Positions 28,515-36,144 of a DNA stretch of 64,000 bases are shown here, piece after piece. The stretch is from contig NZ_JAUSZJ010000002.1 of the NCBI RefSeq assembly GCF_030817475.1, positions 5,284,626 through 5,348,625 on the forward strand, read 5' to 3'. The number at the start of each line of letters is the position of its first letter. Positions within the stretch are counted from its first letter, which is position 1. Under the pieces are notes generated by a model. That model worked only from the letters and a program-made list of their open reading frames with translations. It did not search any database and was not told the origin of the DNA. Source of the DNA: Streptomyces sp. V2I9. Lineage in GTDB: Bacteria; Actinomycetota; Actinomycetes; Streptomycetales; Streptomycetaceae. The position numbers were made by a program, and so were the translations under genes.

Positions 28515-29543
28515 ATGCTGAGCTTGCGGGAAGCCACCGTACGGTTCGGGAAGCGGACGGCGCTGGACGCGGTGGACCTGGAGGTCGCCGACCACCGGGT
28601 CGTCTGCCTGCTCGGCCCCAGCGGCAGCGGCAAGTCCACCCTGCTGAGGGCTGTCGCCGGACTCCAGCCGATGGACGGCGGCCGGGTCGTGCTGGACGGC
28701 CGGGACCAGGCGGGCGTCCCGGTGCACCGGCGCGGCCTCGGCCTGATGTTCCAGGACCACCAGCTCTTCCCGCACCGGGACGTCGGCGCGAACATCGCCT
28801 TCGGGCTGCGGATGCACGGCGTCGGGCGGGCCGAGGCCGGGAACCGGGTGCGGGAGCTGCTGGAACTGGTGGGGCTGCCGGGGGCCGAACGGCGTGCGGT
28901 CGCCGCGCTCTCCGGCGGTGAGCAGCAGCGCGTCGCCCTGGCCCGCGCGCTGGCCCCGCGCCCGAAGCTGCTGATGCTGGACGAACCGCTCGGCCAGCTC
29001 GACCGGAGTCTGCGTGAGCGGATCGTCATCGAACTGCGCACGCTCTTCCGGGAGTTGGGCACCACTGTGCTGGCCGTCACCCATGACCAGGGCGAGGCGT
29101 TCGCGCTCGCCGACCGGGTCGTCGTGATGCGGGACGGCCGGATCGCGCAGGAGGGCAGCCCGCTGGAGGTCTGGCAGCGGCCGACCTCCGCGTTCGTCGC
29201 CCGGTTCCTGGGCTTCGACAACGTCACCGGGGCGACCGTGACCGGGCGGGCCGCCGCCACCGCCTGGGGGAAGGTCCCTGTGCCCGAGGGCTCCCCGCAG
29301 GGCGACGCCGCTCTGCTGGTCCGGCCCGCCGGGGTCCTGATCGGCGCTCCCGAGGAGGGCCTGCGCTGCACGGTGGGCGTCCGCACCTTCCGGGGCAACC
29401 ACGTGACCGTACGCCTGGTGCCCGAGAACGCGCCCGTGCTGGAGGCCGAGTGCGCTCTGCGGGACACCCCGGACGAGGGCGCCGTCGTGGGCGTCCGGTT
29501 CGACGCGGCGGAGACGGTGGTGCTGGCGGGCGAGGGCCGCTGA
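28515..29543 (+). CDS. thiQ: Thiamine ABC transporter ATP-binding protein
   Basis: ATPase of the thiamine importer, 342 residues. Walker A GPSGSGKS at 34-41, Q-loop MFQDHQLFPH, signature LSGGEQQRVALARAL, Walker B LLMLDEP, and switch H in VLAVTHDQGEAFALA are all present. A C-terminal regulatory (TOBE-like) extension of about 110 residues makes it longer than E. coli ThiQ (232). Starts 5 nt after the thiP stop. Confidence 0.92.
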   Translation: MLSLREATVRFGKRTALDAVDLEVADHRVVCLLGPSGSGKSTLLRAVAGLQPMDGGRVVLDGRDQAGVPVHRRGLGLMFQDHQLFPHRDVGANIAFGLRMHGVGRAEAGNRVRELLELVGLPGAERRAVAALSGGEQQRVALARALAPRPKLLMLDEPLGQLDRSLRERIVIELRTLFRELGTTVLAVTHDQGEAFALADRVVVMRDGRIAQEGSPLEVWQRPTSAFVARFLGFDNVTGATVTGRAAATAWGKVPVPEGSPQGDAALLVRPAGVLIGAPEEGLRCTVGVRTFRGNHVTVRLVPENAPVLEAECALRDTPDEGAVVGVRFDAAETVVLAGEGR

Positions 29544-29550
29544 CAAGGCC

Positions 29551-29620
29551 CCCGAGCGACCGGGTGGGGCCGTCGCGCGGCCGGGAGGACCGTCCCGAGC
29601 GACCGGGTGGGGCCGTCGCG
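29551..29620 (+). repeat. 27-bp direct repeat after thiQ
   Basis: An identical 27-bp sequence beginning CCCGAGCGACCGGGTGGGGC occurs at 29551-29577 and 29594-29620, 16 bp apart, in the thiQ-SRPBCC intergenic region. Each copy has an internal CCCGAGCGACCGGG dyad; function unknown. Confidence 0.9.
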
Positions 29621-29731
29621 TCCCCCATCGACGCGACAAGGGGGTGCGGGGCCGGGCAAGCTGGAGGGGGAGACCCCGCCGGCCGCGCACCCGCCCCGGC
29701 GGGGACGGCCGAACCGACAAGGACCGTGACC

Positions 29732-30226
29732 ATGACCGGTGGCACCCGCGAGGGCATCGACCTCACCCGCGTCCTGCACGCCCCGCAGCAGCGTGTCTTC
29801 GCCGCCTGGACCTCGCCGGAGGACTTCGCCGCCTGGTACGGGGGCGAGGCGGAGGTTCCGCTGGACCGGGTGGCGATGGACGTACGTCCTGGTGGCGGGT
29901 GGAGTCTGGTCATCGTGATGCCGGGGGTGGAGCTGCCCTTCCGCGGGGTCTACCGGGAGGAGAGCGAGCCCGACGGGCTGGTGTTCACGCTGCTGGACTC
30001 CTCCGCGCCCGAGGGCGCACCCGATGGTTCTGAAGGTTCCGGGGGTTCCGAGGTCACCGAGGGCGAGACCGTCACCGTCACCTTCAGCGACCTGGGTGAC
30101 GGCACCACGGAGCTGGCCTTCCAGCAGCGCGGCGGCAACCTCACCCCCGAGCAGTACGCGGCGGCCGAGGACGGCTGGGAGGCGTTCTTCGACGCCCTGG
30201 CCGCACGTCTCGCCACCCACCCCTGA
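29732..30226 (+). CDS. SRPBCC (AHSA1-type) domain protein
   Basis: A 164-residue protein of the START/Bet v1-like superfamily, AHSA1/activator-of-Hsp90 homology subgroup. Typical segments are LTRVLHAPQQRVFAAWTSPEDFAAWYGG at the N-terminus and VTVTFSDLGDGTTELAFQQ near 105-123, with the C-terminal helix EDGWEAFFDALAARL. These domains hold small hydrophobic ligands; some act as toxin-sensor or polyketide-related proteins, none of which can be inferred here. An in-frame GTG lies 6 nt upstream of the chosen ATG. It is probably monocistronic, with paired hairpins downstream. Confidence 0.85.
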   Translation: MTGGTREGIDLTRVLHAPQQRVFAAWTSPEDFAAWYGGEAEVPLDRVAMDVRPGGGWSLVIVMPGVELPFRGVYREESEPDGLVFTLLDSSAPEGAPDGSEGSGGSEVTEGETVTVTFSDLGDGTTELAFQQRGGNLTPEQYAAAEDGWEAFFDALAARLATHP

Positions 30227-30230
30227 GCCC

Positions 30231-30369
30231 GCCGGGGGCTCCCGCCGTACCCCCGGGAGCCCCCGGCGGCCGCCGTACCCCTGTTGTCCCGCGCCGGAGC
30301 TCCCGCCGGCCCTCGTACGCCGGGGCATGCGAAAGGGGCTCCCGGCGGGCCTCGTGCCGCGGGAGCCCC
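30231..30369. terminator. Two hairpins between convergent genes
   Basis: A 13-bp perfect stem GCCGGGGGCTCCC (30231-30243) / GGGAGCCCCCGGC (30255-30267), and a second GGGGCTCCC (30335-30343) / GGGAGCCCC (30361-30369). The two share the same core sequence and lie between the SRPBCC gene (+) and the ABC permease gene (-), so they probably terminate both directions. Confidence 0.8.
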
Positions 30370-30376
30370 CTGCGCG

Positions 30377-31537
30377 TCACTTCGTCAGCGGGAGCGCCGC
30401 CAGCTGCGCGATCAACCAGGTCAGCGGGGCGAACAGGGTCAGCAGCGCGACCGCCCGCAGCGCCGTCGCGCGACGCAGGGCGGTGGCCGGGGTGCCCATC
30501 CTCAGCAGCACCCCGACCGTGTGGGCGCGGGCGTGCTTGGCTTCCAGTGCCGAGGTCAGCAGCGTCGCCGTCGTACAGCCGATGACCAGCACCGCGCCGA
30601 GTGCGGTGAGCGGGCCGTAGGGGCGCTCACCGCCTCCGTAGAGCGCGGACGCGGCGATCGCGGCGGACACCACCGCGCAGACGACGCCGAGCGGGCGGCC
30701 GATCCGGCGGGCCTCGTCCATCAGGACCCGGCCCGCCAGCAGCCGTACGGCACCGGGGCGCACCGCCTGCAGTGCCCGCCCGCACAGATACGTCAGGCTC
30801 GGGCCCGCCGTCGCCAGGCCGACCGCGGTGAGCGTCCACCCGATCAGGACCGCGACCGGGGTGGAGTCGTACCGTCCGGGCAGCGGGAACGCGTTGCCGC
30901 CCGACCCGCGGGAGGCGATCGCCTCGACCGCCAGCCCGGCGGCCACCAGGGCCACGCCCCAGGGGAGCCCGGCCGGGGCCGGGGCGGGCTCCACGAGCTC
31001 CTCGGAGCCGAAGGCGTCCCGTGCGGGGTCGGGCCGCGACCGCAGCGCCAGCGCGCTCGCCGTCGAGGCGGCCACCGGCACCAGCGCCAGCAGCGTCAGC
31101 GCGGCGGCGAGCGGCAGCGGGGTGCCCGCGCCGAGGAACTCCGCCGCGCCGCCGTCGAACGGCATCCCGGTCAGATCGCCGCGCAGGTGCAGGAAGAAGA
31201 GCAGCGCCACCAGCGAGCCGAGGGTGGTGGAGACCGCCGTGGAGACCGCGGCCAGCACCGAGAGCCGTACCGGGCCCAGGCCCAGGGCGGAGAGGCCCGG
31301 CCGGGGCCGGGTGCTCGGGTCCGCGCGGGCCACCGCCACGGCGAACTGCACCGTGGCGGCCAACGGGACGAAGCACCAGAGCAGCCGCAGCACGGAACCG
31401 GCGGAGGCGGGGTGCGCCACGGCGTACCCGAGGGCGCACAGGAGGAGGAACCCGACGCCGGCCGAGGCGGCGGCGACCAGCAGCCGCCGGACCAGGACGA
31501 GAGGGTGGGAACCGCGGGCTAGACGGAGAGCGAGCAC
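30377..31537 (-). CDS. Polytopic membrane protein, ABC permease-like
   Basis: A 386-residue integral membrane protein with about eight to ten hydrophobic segments, for example LVLVRRLLVAAASAGVGFLL near the start and TWLIAQLAALPL at the end. Its GTG start overlaps the upstream ATPase gene by 19 nt, so the two are co-translated and likely form one ABC transporter. Sequence resembles FtsX/MacB-type permeases in general layout (a soluble-poor core with paired helices) but I cannot assign a family from the sequence alone. Substrate unknown; export or antibiotic-peptide resistance is a possible role for such pairs. Confidence 0.75.
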   Translation of the reverse strand: MLALRLARGSHPLVLVRRLLVAAASAGVGFLLLCALGYAVAHPASAGSVLRLLWCFVPLAATVQFAVAVARADPSTRPRPGLSALGLGPVRLSVLAAVSTAVSTTLGSLVALLFFLHLRGDLTGMPFDGGAAEFLGAGTPLPLAAALTLLALVPVAASTASALALRSRPDPARDAFGSEELVEPAPAPAGLPWGVALVAAGLAVEAIASRGSGGNAFPLPGRYDSTPVAVLIGWTLTAVGLATAGPSLTYLCGRALQAVRPGAVRLLAGRVLMDEARRIGRPLGVVCAVVSAAIAASALYGGGERPYGPLTALGAVLVIGCTTATLLTSALEAKHARAHTVGVLLRMGTPATALRRATALRAVALLTLFAPLTWLIAQLAALPLTK

Positions 31538-32256
31538 GCCGCGCGGCCCTCCGCTTCCGGTTTCGCGGGCAGGGTGACGGTGGCGACGCAGCGGCCGTCC
31601 AGCATCGGGACCGCCCGGTCGGCGAGCGCGGCGACCTCCGCGTCGTGCGTGGCCAGCACGATGGTGATGCCGTGCGAGCGGGCCGCCGTGGTCAGCGTGC
31701 GCAGCACCTGCGTGCGGTCGGTGCGGTGCAGGGTGGCCGTGGGCTCGTCCGCGAAGATCACCGTCGGCGAGCCGCACAGGGCGCGGGCCACCGAGATCCG
31801 CTGGCGCTGCGCCTGGAGCAGGGCGTACGGCCGCTTCTTGGCGAAGGCGGCGATGTCCAGGCGCTCCATCCACTCCGCGGCCGCCTTCCGGGCGGCCCGG
31901 TGCGAGACGCCGCGCAGCAGCAGCGGCAGCGCGACGTTCTCCCGGACGGTCAGCTCGGGGACCAGCTCCGGGTCCGCGCCGATCCAGCCGAAACGCTCGC
32001 GGCGCAGCTGTTCGCGGACCCGTGGGGCCATGGTGTGGACGGGCACGCTGTTGAACCAGACCTCGCCCTCCTGGGGCACCAGGCGGCCCGAGAGGCAGTG
32101 CAGCAGCGTCGTCTTGCCGCTTCCGCGCGGCCCGGTCACGGCGAGGATCTCGGCGTCCCGGACGCCGATGGAGACACCGCCGAGACCGGGCGATCCGTTG
32201 TGGGAGTGGTGCAGGGAGCGCGCCCAGATCACGTCGTTGTCCGGCGGGGCCACCAT
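31519..32256 (-). CDS. ABC transporter ATP-binding protein with degenerate signature
   Basis: A 245-residue ATPase of the LolD/MacB/FtsE type. Walker A is GPRGSGKT, the Q-loop region is replaced by FGWIGADPELVPELTVRENV, Walker B is VIFADEP and the switch histidine is in VLATHDAEVAALAD. The signature motif, normally LSGGQQQR, reads LLQAQRQR, so the key Ser-Gly-Gly is absent. The ATG at 32256 was chosen since GAGG lies 8 nt upstream; a GTG 9 nt earlier is possible. Overlaps the permease gene. The missing signature suggests weak ATPase activity or an asymmetric partner. Confidence 0.85.
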   Translation of the reverse strand: MVAPPDNDVIWARSLHHSHNGSPGLGGVSIGVRDAEILAVTGPRGSGKTTLLHCLSGRLVPQEGEVWFNSVPVHTMAPRVREQLRRERFGWIGADPELVPELTVRENVALPLLLRGVSHRAARKAAAEWMERLDIAAFAKKRPYALLQAQRQRISVARALCGSPTVIFADEPTATLHRTDRTQVLRTLTTAARSHGITIVLATHDAEVAALADRAVPMLDGRCVATVTLPAKPEAEGRAACSLSV

Positions 32257-32367
32257 GGCGTACACCTCGGTTCAGGTCAGATTTCCCGTTCCCCCGTACG
32301 GGGGAACGAAGACGCGGCCGATCGGTCACTGGGCACCGTAGGGAGTCGGAGCGGGGCAGGCGTACAG

Positions 32368-32420
32368 CACGCGGCCCGGATACCCCCTTCTCACTCGAAG
32401 GGGCGTATCCGGGCCGCGTG
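32368..32420 (-). terminator. Very long hairpin after the aminotransferase gene
   Basis: A 23-bp stem with one bulged base: CACGCGGCCCGGATAC + CCCCTTC (32368-32390) pairs with GAAGGGG + c + GTATCCGGGCCGCGTG (32397-32420), loop of 6. It lies 52 nt past the minus-strand aminotransferase stop and upstream of the ABC ATPase gene, isolating the two units. Confidence 0.9.
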
Positions 32421-32471
32421 GACCGATGAAATGACCGCCCGGCGGCTATCGGCCGGGGGACCTGGTGGAGG

Positions 32472-33833
32472 TCAGAGCTTGGCCCACGCCTCCGTGAGGA
32501 CGTTCCGCAGGATGCCCTCGATCTCATCGAACGTGGACTGGTCGGAGATCAGCGGCGGTGCCAGCTGGACGACCGGGTCGCCGCGGTCGTCGGCCCGGCA
32601 GTACAGGCCGTTCTCGTACAGCGCCTTGGAGAGGAAGCCGTACAGGACGCGCTCGGTCTCCTCCTCGGTGAACGTCTCCTTGGTGGCCTTGTCCTTCACC
32701 AGCTCGATGCCGTAGAAGTACCCGTTGCCGCGGACGTCGCCGACGATCGGCAGGTCGTGCAGCTTCTGGAGCGTGGTCAGGAAGGCGTTCTCGTTGTCGA
32801 GGACGTGCTGGGTGAGGTTCTCGCGCTCGAAGATGTCGAGGTTGGCGAGGCCCACTGCGGCGGAGACCGGGTGACCGCCGAAGGTGTAGCCGTGCAGGAA
32901 GGTGTTGCCGCCCTGGTAGAACGGTTCGGCGACCCTGTCCGAGACGATGCAGGCGCCGATCGGGGAGTAGCCCGAGGTCATGCCCTTCGCGCAGGTGATC
33001 ATGTCCGGTACGTAGCCGAACTTGTCGCAGGCGAAGATCGTGCCGAGCCGGCCGAAGGCGCAGATGACCTCGTCGGAGACGAGCAGCACGTCGTACCGGT
33101 CGCAGATCTCGCGGACCCGCTGGAAGTAGCCGGGCGGCGGCGGGAAGCAGCCGCCCGCGTTCTGCACGGGCTCCAGGAAGACGGCCGCGACGGTCTCGGG
33201 ACCCTCGAAGAGGATCTCCTGCTCGATCTGGTCGGCGGCCCAGCGGCCGAAGGCCTCCGGGTCGTCGCCGAAGAGCGGGGCGCGGTAGATGTTGGTGTTC
33301 GGCACCTTGTGCGCACCGGGGACCAGCGGTTCGAAGGGGGCCTTCAGGGCCGGGAGGCCGGTGATGGAGAGTGCGCCCTGCGGGGTGCCGTGATAGGCGA
33401 CCGCACGCGAGATGACCTTGTACTTGGTCGGCTTGCCCTGGAGCTTGAAGTACTGCTTGGCCAGCTTCCAGGCGGTCTCGACGGCCTCGCCGCCACCGGT
33501 GGTGAAGAAGACCTTGTTGAGGTCGCCCGGAGCGTAGTCGGCGAGCCGCTCGGCCAGCTCGACGGCCTTCGGGTGGGCGTAGGACCAGACCGGGAAGAAG
33601 GCCAGTTCCTGAGCCTGCTTGTACGCCGTCTCGGCGAGCTCGTGACGACCGTGACCGGCGTTGACCACGAACAGGCCGGAGAGGCCGTCCAGGTACCGCT
33701 TGCCCTTGTCGTCGAAGATGTACGTCCCCTCGCCGCGCACGATGGTGGGAACGGGCGCGTTCTCGTAGTCCGACATGCGGGTGAAGTGCATCCACAGGTG
33801 GTCGTACGCGGTTCGGCTGAGGTCCTTGCTCAC
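32472..33833 (-). CDS. Class III aminotransferase, polyamine/GABA type
   Basis: A 453-residue PLP enzyme of the class III (omega) aminotransferases. The family lysine is in DMITCAKGMTSGYSP; LLVSDEVICAFGR gives the PLP-binding Asp and VFFTTGGGEAVETAWK the phosphate-binding loop. Similarity is to putrescine/beta-alanine-pyruvate type transaminases. Neighbouring Lrp regulator, aminobutyraldehyde dehydrogenase and polyamine binding protein support a role in putrescine-type diamine degradation. The GTG at 33833 directly follows the Lrp stop (2-nt gap); an in-frame GTG at 33851 is the alternative. Likely translated with the Lrp gene. Confidence 0.9.
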   Translation of the reverse strand: MSKDLSRTAYDHLWMHFTRMSDYENAPVPTIVRGEGTYIFDDKGKRYLDGLSGLFVVNAGHGRHELAETAYKQAQELAFFPVWSYAHPKAVELAERLADYAPGDLNKVFFTTGGGEAVETAWKLAKQYFKLQGKPTKYKVISRAVAYHGTPQGALSITGLPALKAPFEPLVPGAHKVPNTNIYRAPLFGDDPEAFGRWAADQIEQEILFEGPETVAAVFLEPVQNAGGCFPPPPGYFQRVREICDRYDVLLVSDEVICAFGRLGTIFACDKFGYVPDMITCAKGMTSGYSPIGACIVSDRVAEPFYQGGNTFLHGYTFGGHPVSAAVGLANLDIFERENLTQHVLDNENAFLTTLQKLHDLPIVGDVRGNGYFYGIELVKDKATKETFTEEETERVLYGFLSKALYENGLYCRADDRGDPVVQLAPPLISDQSTFDEIEGILRNVLTEAWAKL

Positions 33834-33835
33834 GG

Positions 33836-34327
33836 CTATCGGGTTCCCCACATATAGGTCTGCTTCTTGAGCTTGAGGTAAACAAAGCTCTCGGTGGAGC
33901 GCACGCCGGGAAGGGTCCGGATGCGTTTGTTGATCATCTCCAGCAGGTGGTCGTCGTCCTCGCAGACGATCTCCACCATCAGGTCGAAGGAGCCCGCGGT
34001 CATGACCACGTACTCGCACTCGTCCATGGCCGACAGGGCCTCGGCCACCGGGTCGAGGTCGCCCTCGACGTTGATGCCGACCATCGCCTGGCGTCGGAAC
34101 CCGACGGTGAGCGGGTCCGTGACGGCGACGATCTGCATCACGCCCTGGTCGAGCAGCTTCTGGACGCGCTGGCGCACGGCCGCTTCGGAGAGGCCGACGG
34201 CCTTGCCGATCGCGGCGTAAGGCCGCCGGCCGTCCTCCTGGAGCTGTTCGATGATGGCGAGGGAGACGGCATCGACCGCCTGCGGCGATCCGTTCCCGGT
34301 CCTGGAGTCTGCGCTGCGACTGGCCAC
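33836..34327 (-). CDS. Lrp/AsnC family regulator
   Basis: A 163-residue Lrp/AsnC regulator. The helix-turn-helix is at about residues 22-66 (SLAIIEQLQEDGRRPYAAIGKAVGLSEAAVRQRVQKLL) and the ligand-binding RAM domain with TLPGVRSTESFVYLKLKKQ at the C-terminus. Divergent from an aminobutyraldehyde dehydrogenase gene and upstream of the aminotransferase in the same unit; it probably senses an amino acid or amine linked to this pathway. The GTG at 34327 was chosen; one further in-frame GTG lies 15 nt upstream. Confidence 0.92.
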   Translation of the reverse strand: MASRSADSRTGNGSPQAVDAVSLAIIEQLQEDGRRPYAAIGKAVGLSEAAVRQRVQKLLDQGVMQIVAVTDPLTVGFRRQAMVGINVEGDLDPVAEALSAMDECEYVVMTAGSFDLMVEIVCEDDDHLLEMINKRIRTLPGVRSTESFVYLKLKKQTYMWGTR

Positions 34328-34365
34328 GCACCCACCATGCACCGCCCTCGTCTGTCTCGCAACCC

Positions 34366-34403
34366 CAGATCGATGAAATTCGTTGTCCAGACGCTTCGAT
34401 CTG
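34366..34403. promoter_or_regulatory. Inverted repeat in the Lrp/dehydrogenase divergent region
   Basis: CAGATCGA (34366-34373) and TCGATCTG (34396-34403) are perfect 8-bp inverted arms with 22 bp between, in the only region separating the two divergent genes. Position fits an operator of the Lrp regulator acting on both directions. Confidence 0.55.
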
Positions 34404-34503
34404 ACTGAATCCGAAGGTGGCGGCGGGTGGGTATGTCGAAAGCGTCACCGGACCGATTAAGGTGGGCGTCTCACCCATCGGACAGCCGACAGGAGGGGTG
34501 GTT

Positions 34504-35943
34504 GTGACCACCGAGGTGCGCCGTCTGCGCAACTACATCAACGGAGAGTTCCGGGACGCCGCGGACGGGCGGACCATCGACGTGGTCAACCCGGTGACGG
34601 AAGAGGTCTACGCGACCTCGCCGCTCTCCGGCCAGGCCGACGTCGACGCCGCCATGGAGGCCGCCGCCGCGGCCTTCCCCGCCTGGCGCGACACCACGCC
34701 CGCCGAGCGCCAGAAGGCTCTGCTGAAGATCGCGGACGCCTTCGAGGAGCGGGCCGAGGACCTGATCGCCGCCGAGTCGGAGAACACCGGCAAGCCGATC
34801 GGGCTGACCCGCAGCGAGGAGATCCCGCCGGCGGTGGACCAGATCCGCTTCTTCGCGGGGGCCGCCCGGCTGCTGGAGGGCCGTTCGGCCGGCGAGTACA
34901 TGGAGGGCCTGACCTCCATCGTCCGCCGCGAGCCGGTCGGCGTCTGCGCCCAGGTCGCGCCGTGGAACTATCCGCTGATGATGGCCGTCTGGAAGTTCGC
35001 CCCGGCCCTCGCCGCGGGCAACACGGTCGTCATCAAGCCGTCCGACACCACCCCGGCGTCGACCGTGCTGATGGCCGAGATCATGGGCCAGATCCTCCCC
35101 AAGGGCGTCTTCAACGTCCTGTGCGGCGACCGGGACACCGGCCGCGCCATGGTCGAGCACCCGACCCCCGCGATGGCCTCCATCACCGGTTCGGTCCGGG
35201 CCGGCATGCAGGTCGCCGAGTCCGCCGCCAAGGACGTCAAGCGCGTCCACCTGGAGCTGGGCGGCAAGGCGCCCGTCGTGGTCTTCGAGGACGCCGACAT
35301 CGCCAAGACGGTCGCGGGCGTCTCCGAGGCGGGCTTCTTCAACGCCGGCCAGGACTGTACGGCCGCCACCCGCGTCCTGGTCCACGAGTCGATCCACGAC
35401 GACTTCGTCACGGCGCTCGCCAAGGCCGCCGCCGACACGAAGACCGGGCAGCCGGACGACGAGGACGTGGCGTACGGCCCGCTCAACAACGCCAACCAGC
35501 TCAAGCAGGTCAGCGGCTTCATCGAGCGGCTCCCCGCCCACGCCAAGGTCGAGGCGGGCGGCCACCGGGTCGGTGACAAGGGCTACTTCTACGCCCCGAC
35601 CGTCGTCTCCGGCCTGAAGCAGGACGACGAGATCATCCAGAACGAGGTCTTCGGCCCCGTCATCACCGTCCAGTCCTTCAGCGACGAGAAGCAGGCCGTC
35701 GAGTACGCCAACGGCGTCGAGTACGCGCTGGCCTCCTCGGTGTGGACGCAGAACCACTCCCGCGCCATGCGCATGTCCAAGAACCTCGACTTCGGCTGCG
35801 TGTGGATCAACACCCACATCCCGCTGGTCGCCGAGATGCCGCACGGCGGGTTCAAGAAGTCCGGCTACGGCAAGGACCTCTCCGCCTACGGCTTCGAGGA
35901 CTACACCCGCATCAAGCACGTCATGACGTCCATCGAGGACTGA
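34504..35943 (+). CDS. Gamma-aminobutyraldehyde dehydrogenase-type ALDH
   Basis: A 479-residue NAD(P)-dependent aldehyde dehydrogenase. Catalytic Cys is in FNAGQDCTAATRV, catalytic Glu in HLELGGKAP, and APWNYPLMMAVWKFAP is the cofactor-binding segment. The DCTAATR and PHGGFKKSGYGKDLS segments match YdcW/PatD-type enzymes that oxidise 4-aminobutanal to GABA. The GTG at 34504 with AGGAGG at 7-nt spacing was chosen over an upstream in-frame ATG. Divergent from the Lrp gene and followed by a TTCG hairpin. A second paralogue is at 42423-43937. Confidence 0.93.
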   Translation: MTTEVRRLRNYINGEFRDAADGRTIDVVNPVTEEVYATSPLSGQADVDAAMEAAAAAFPAWRDTTPAERQKALLKIADAFEERAEDLIAAESENTGKPIGLTRSEEIPPAVDQIRFFAGAARLLEGRSAGEYMEGLTSIVRREPVGVCAQVAPWNYPLMMAVWKFAPALAAGNTVVIKPSDTTPASTVLMAEIMGQILPKGVFNVLCGDRDTGRAMVEHPTPAMASITGSVRAGMQVAESAAKDVKRVHLELGGKAPVVVFEDADIAKTVAGVSEAGFFNAGQDCTAATRVLVHESIHDDFVTALAKAAADTKTGQPDDEDVAYGPLNNANQLKQVSGFIERLPAHAKVEAGGHRVGDKGYFYAPTVVSGLKQDDEIIQNEVFGPVITVQSFSDEKQAVEYANGVEYALASSVWTQNHSRAMRMSKNLDFGCVWINTHIPLVAEMPHGGFKKSGYGKDLSAYGFEDYTRIKHVMTSIED

Positions 35944-35961
35944 CGCGCCCCCAACGACCCT

Positions 35962-35993
35962 GAACGGCCCCGGACTTCGGTCCGGGGCCGTTC
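35962..35993 (+). terminator. TTCG-loop terminator after the dehydrogenase gene
   Basis: A 14-bp perfect stem (GAACGGCCCCGGAC with GTCCGGGGCCGTTC) around TTCG, 19 nt after the stop codon. A strong intrinsic hairpin separating the dehydrogenase from the binding-protein gene. Confidence 0.88.
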
Positions 35994-36017
35994 ACGTGCG
36001 GCCCTCCGGCGAGTCCG

Positions 36018-36056
36018 CCCCGCACACATCCCCCCGGCTGGACAACGTGTGCGGGG
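36018..36056 (+). repeat. 10-bp inverted repeat before the binding-protein gene
   Basis: CCCCGCACAC (36018-36027) and GTGTGCGGGG (36047-36056), perfect, 19 bp apart, upstream of the binding-protein start at 36145. It could be an operator or an attenuating hairpin. Confidence 0.5.
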
Positions 36057-36144
36057 CTGGCCCGCGCCGCTGGACGCTTGGTCCATTGCCCGTGCCGTCG
36101 CCGACCGGCATCCTGCGCTGGTGCGAGCGATCAGGAAGAACCCC

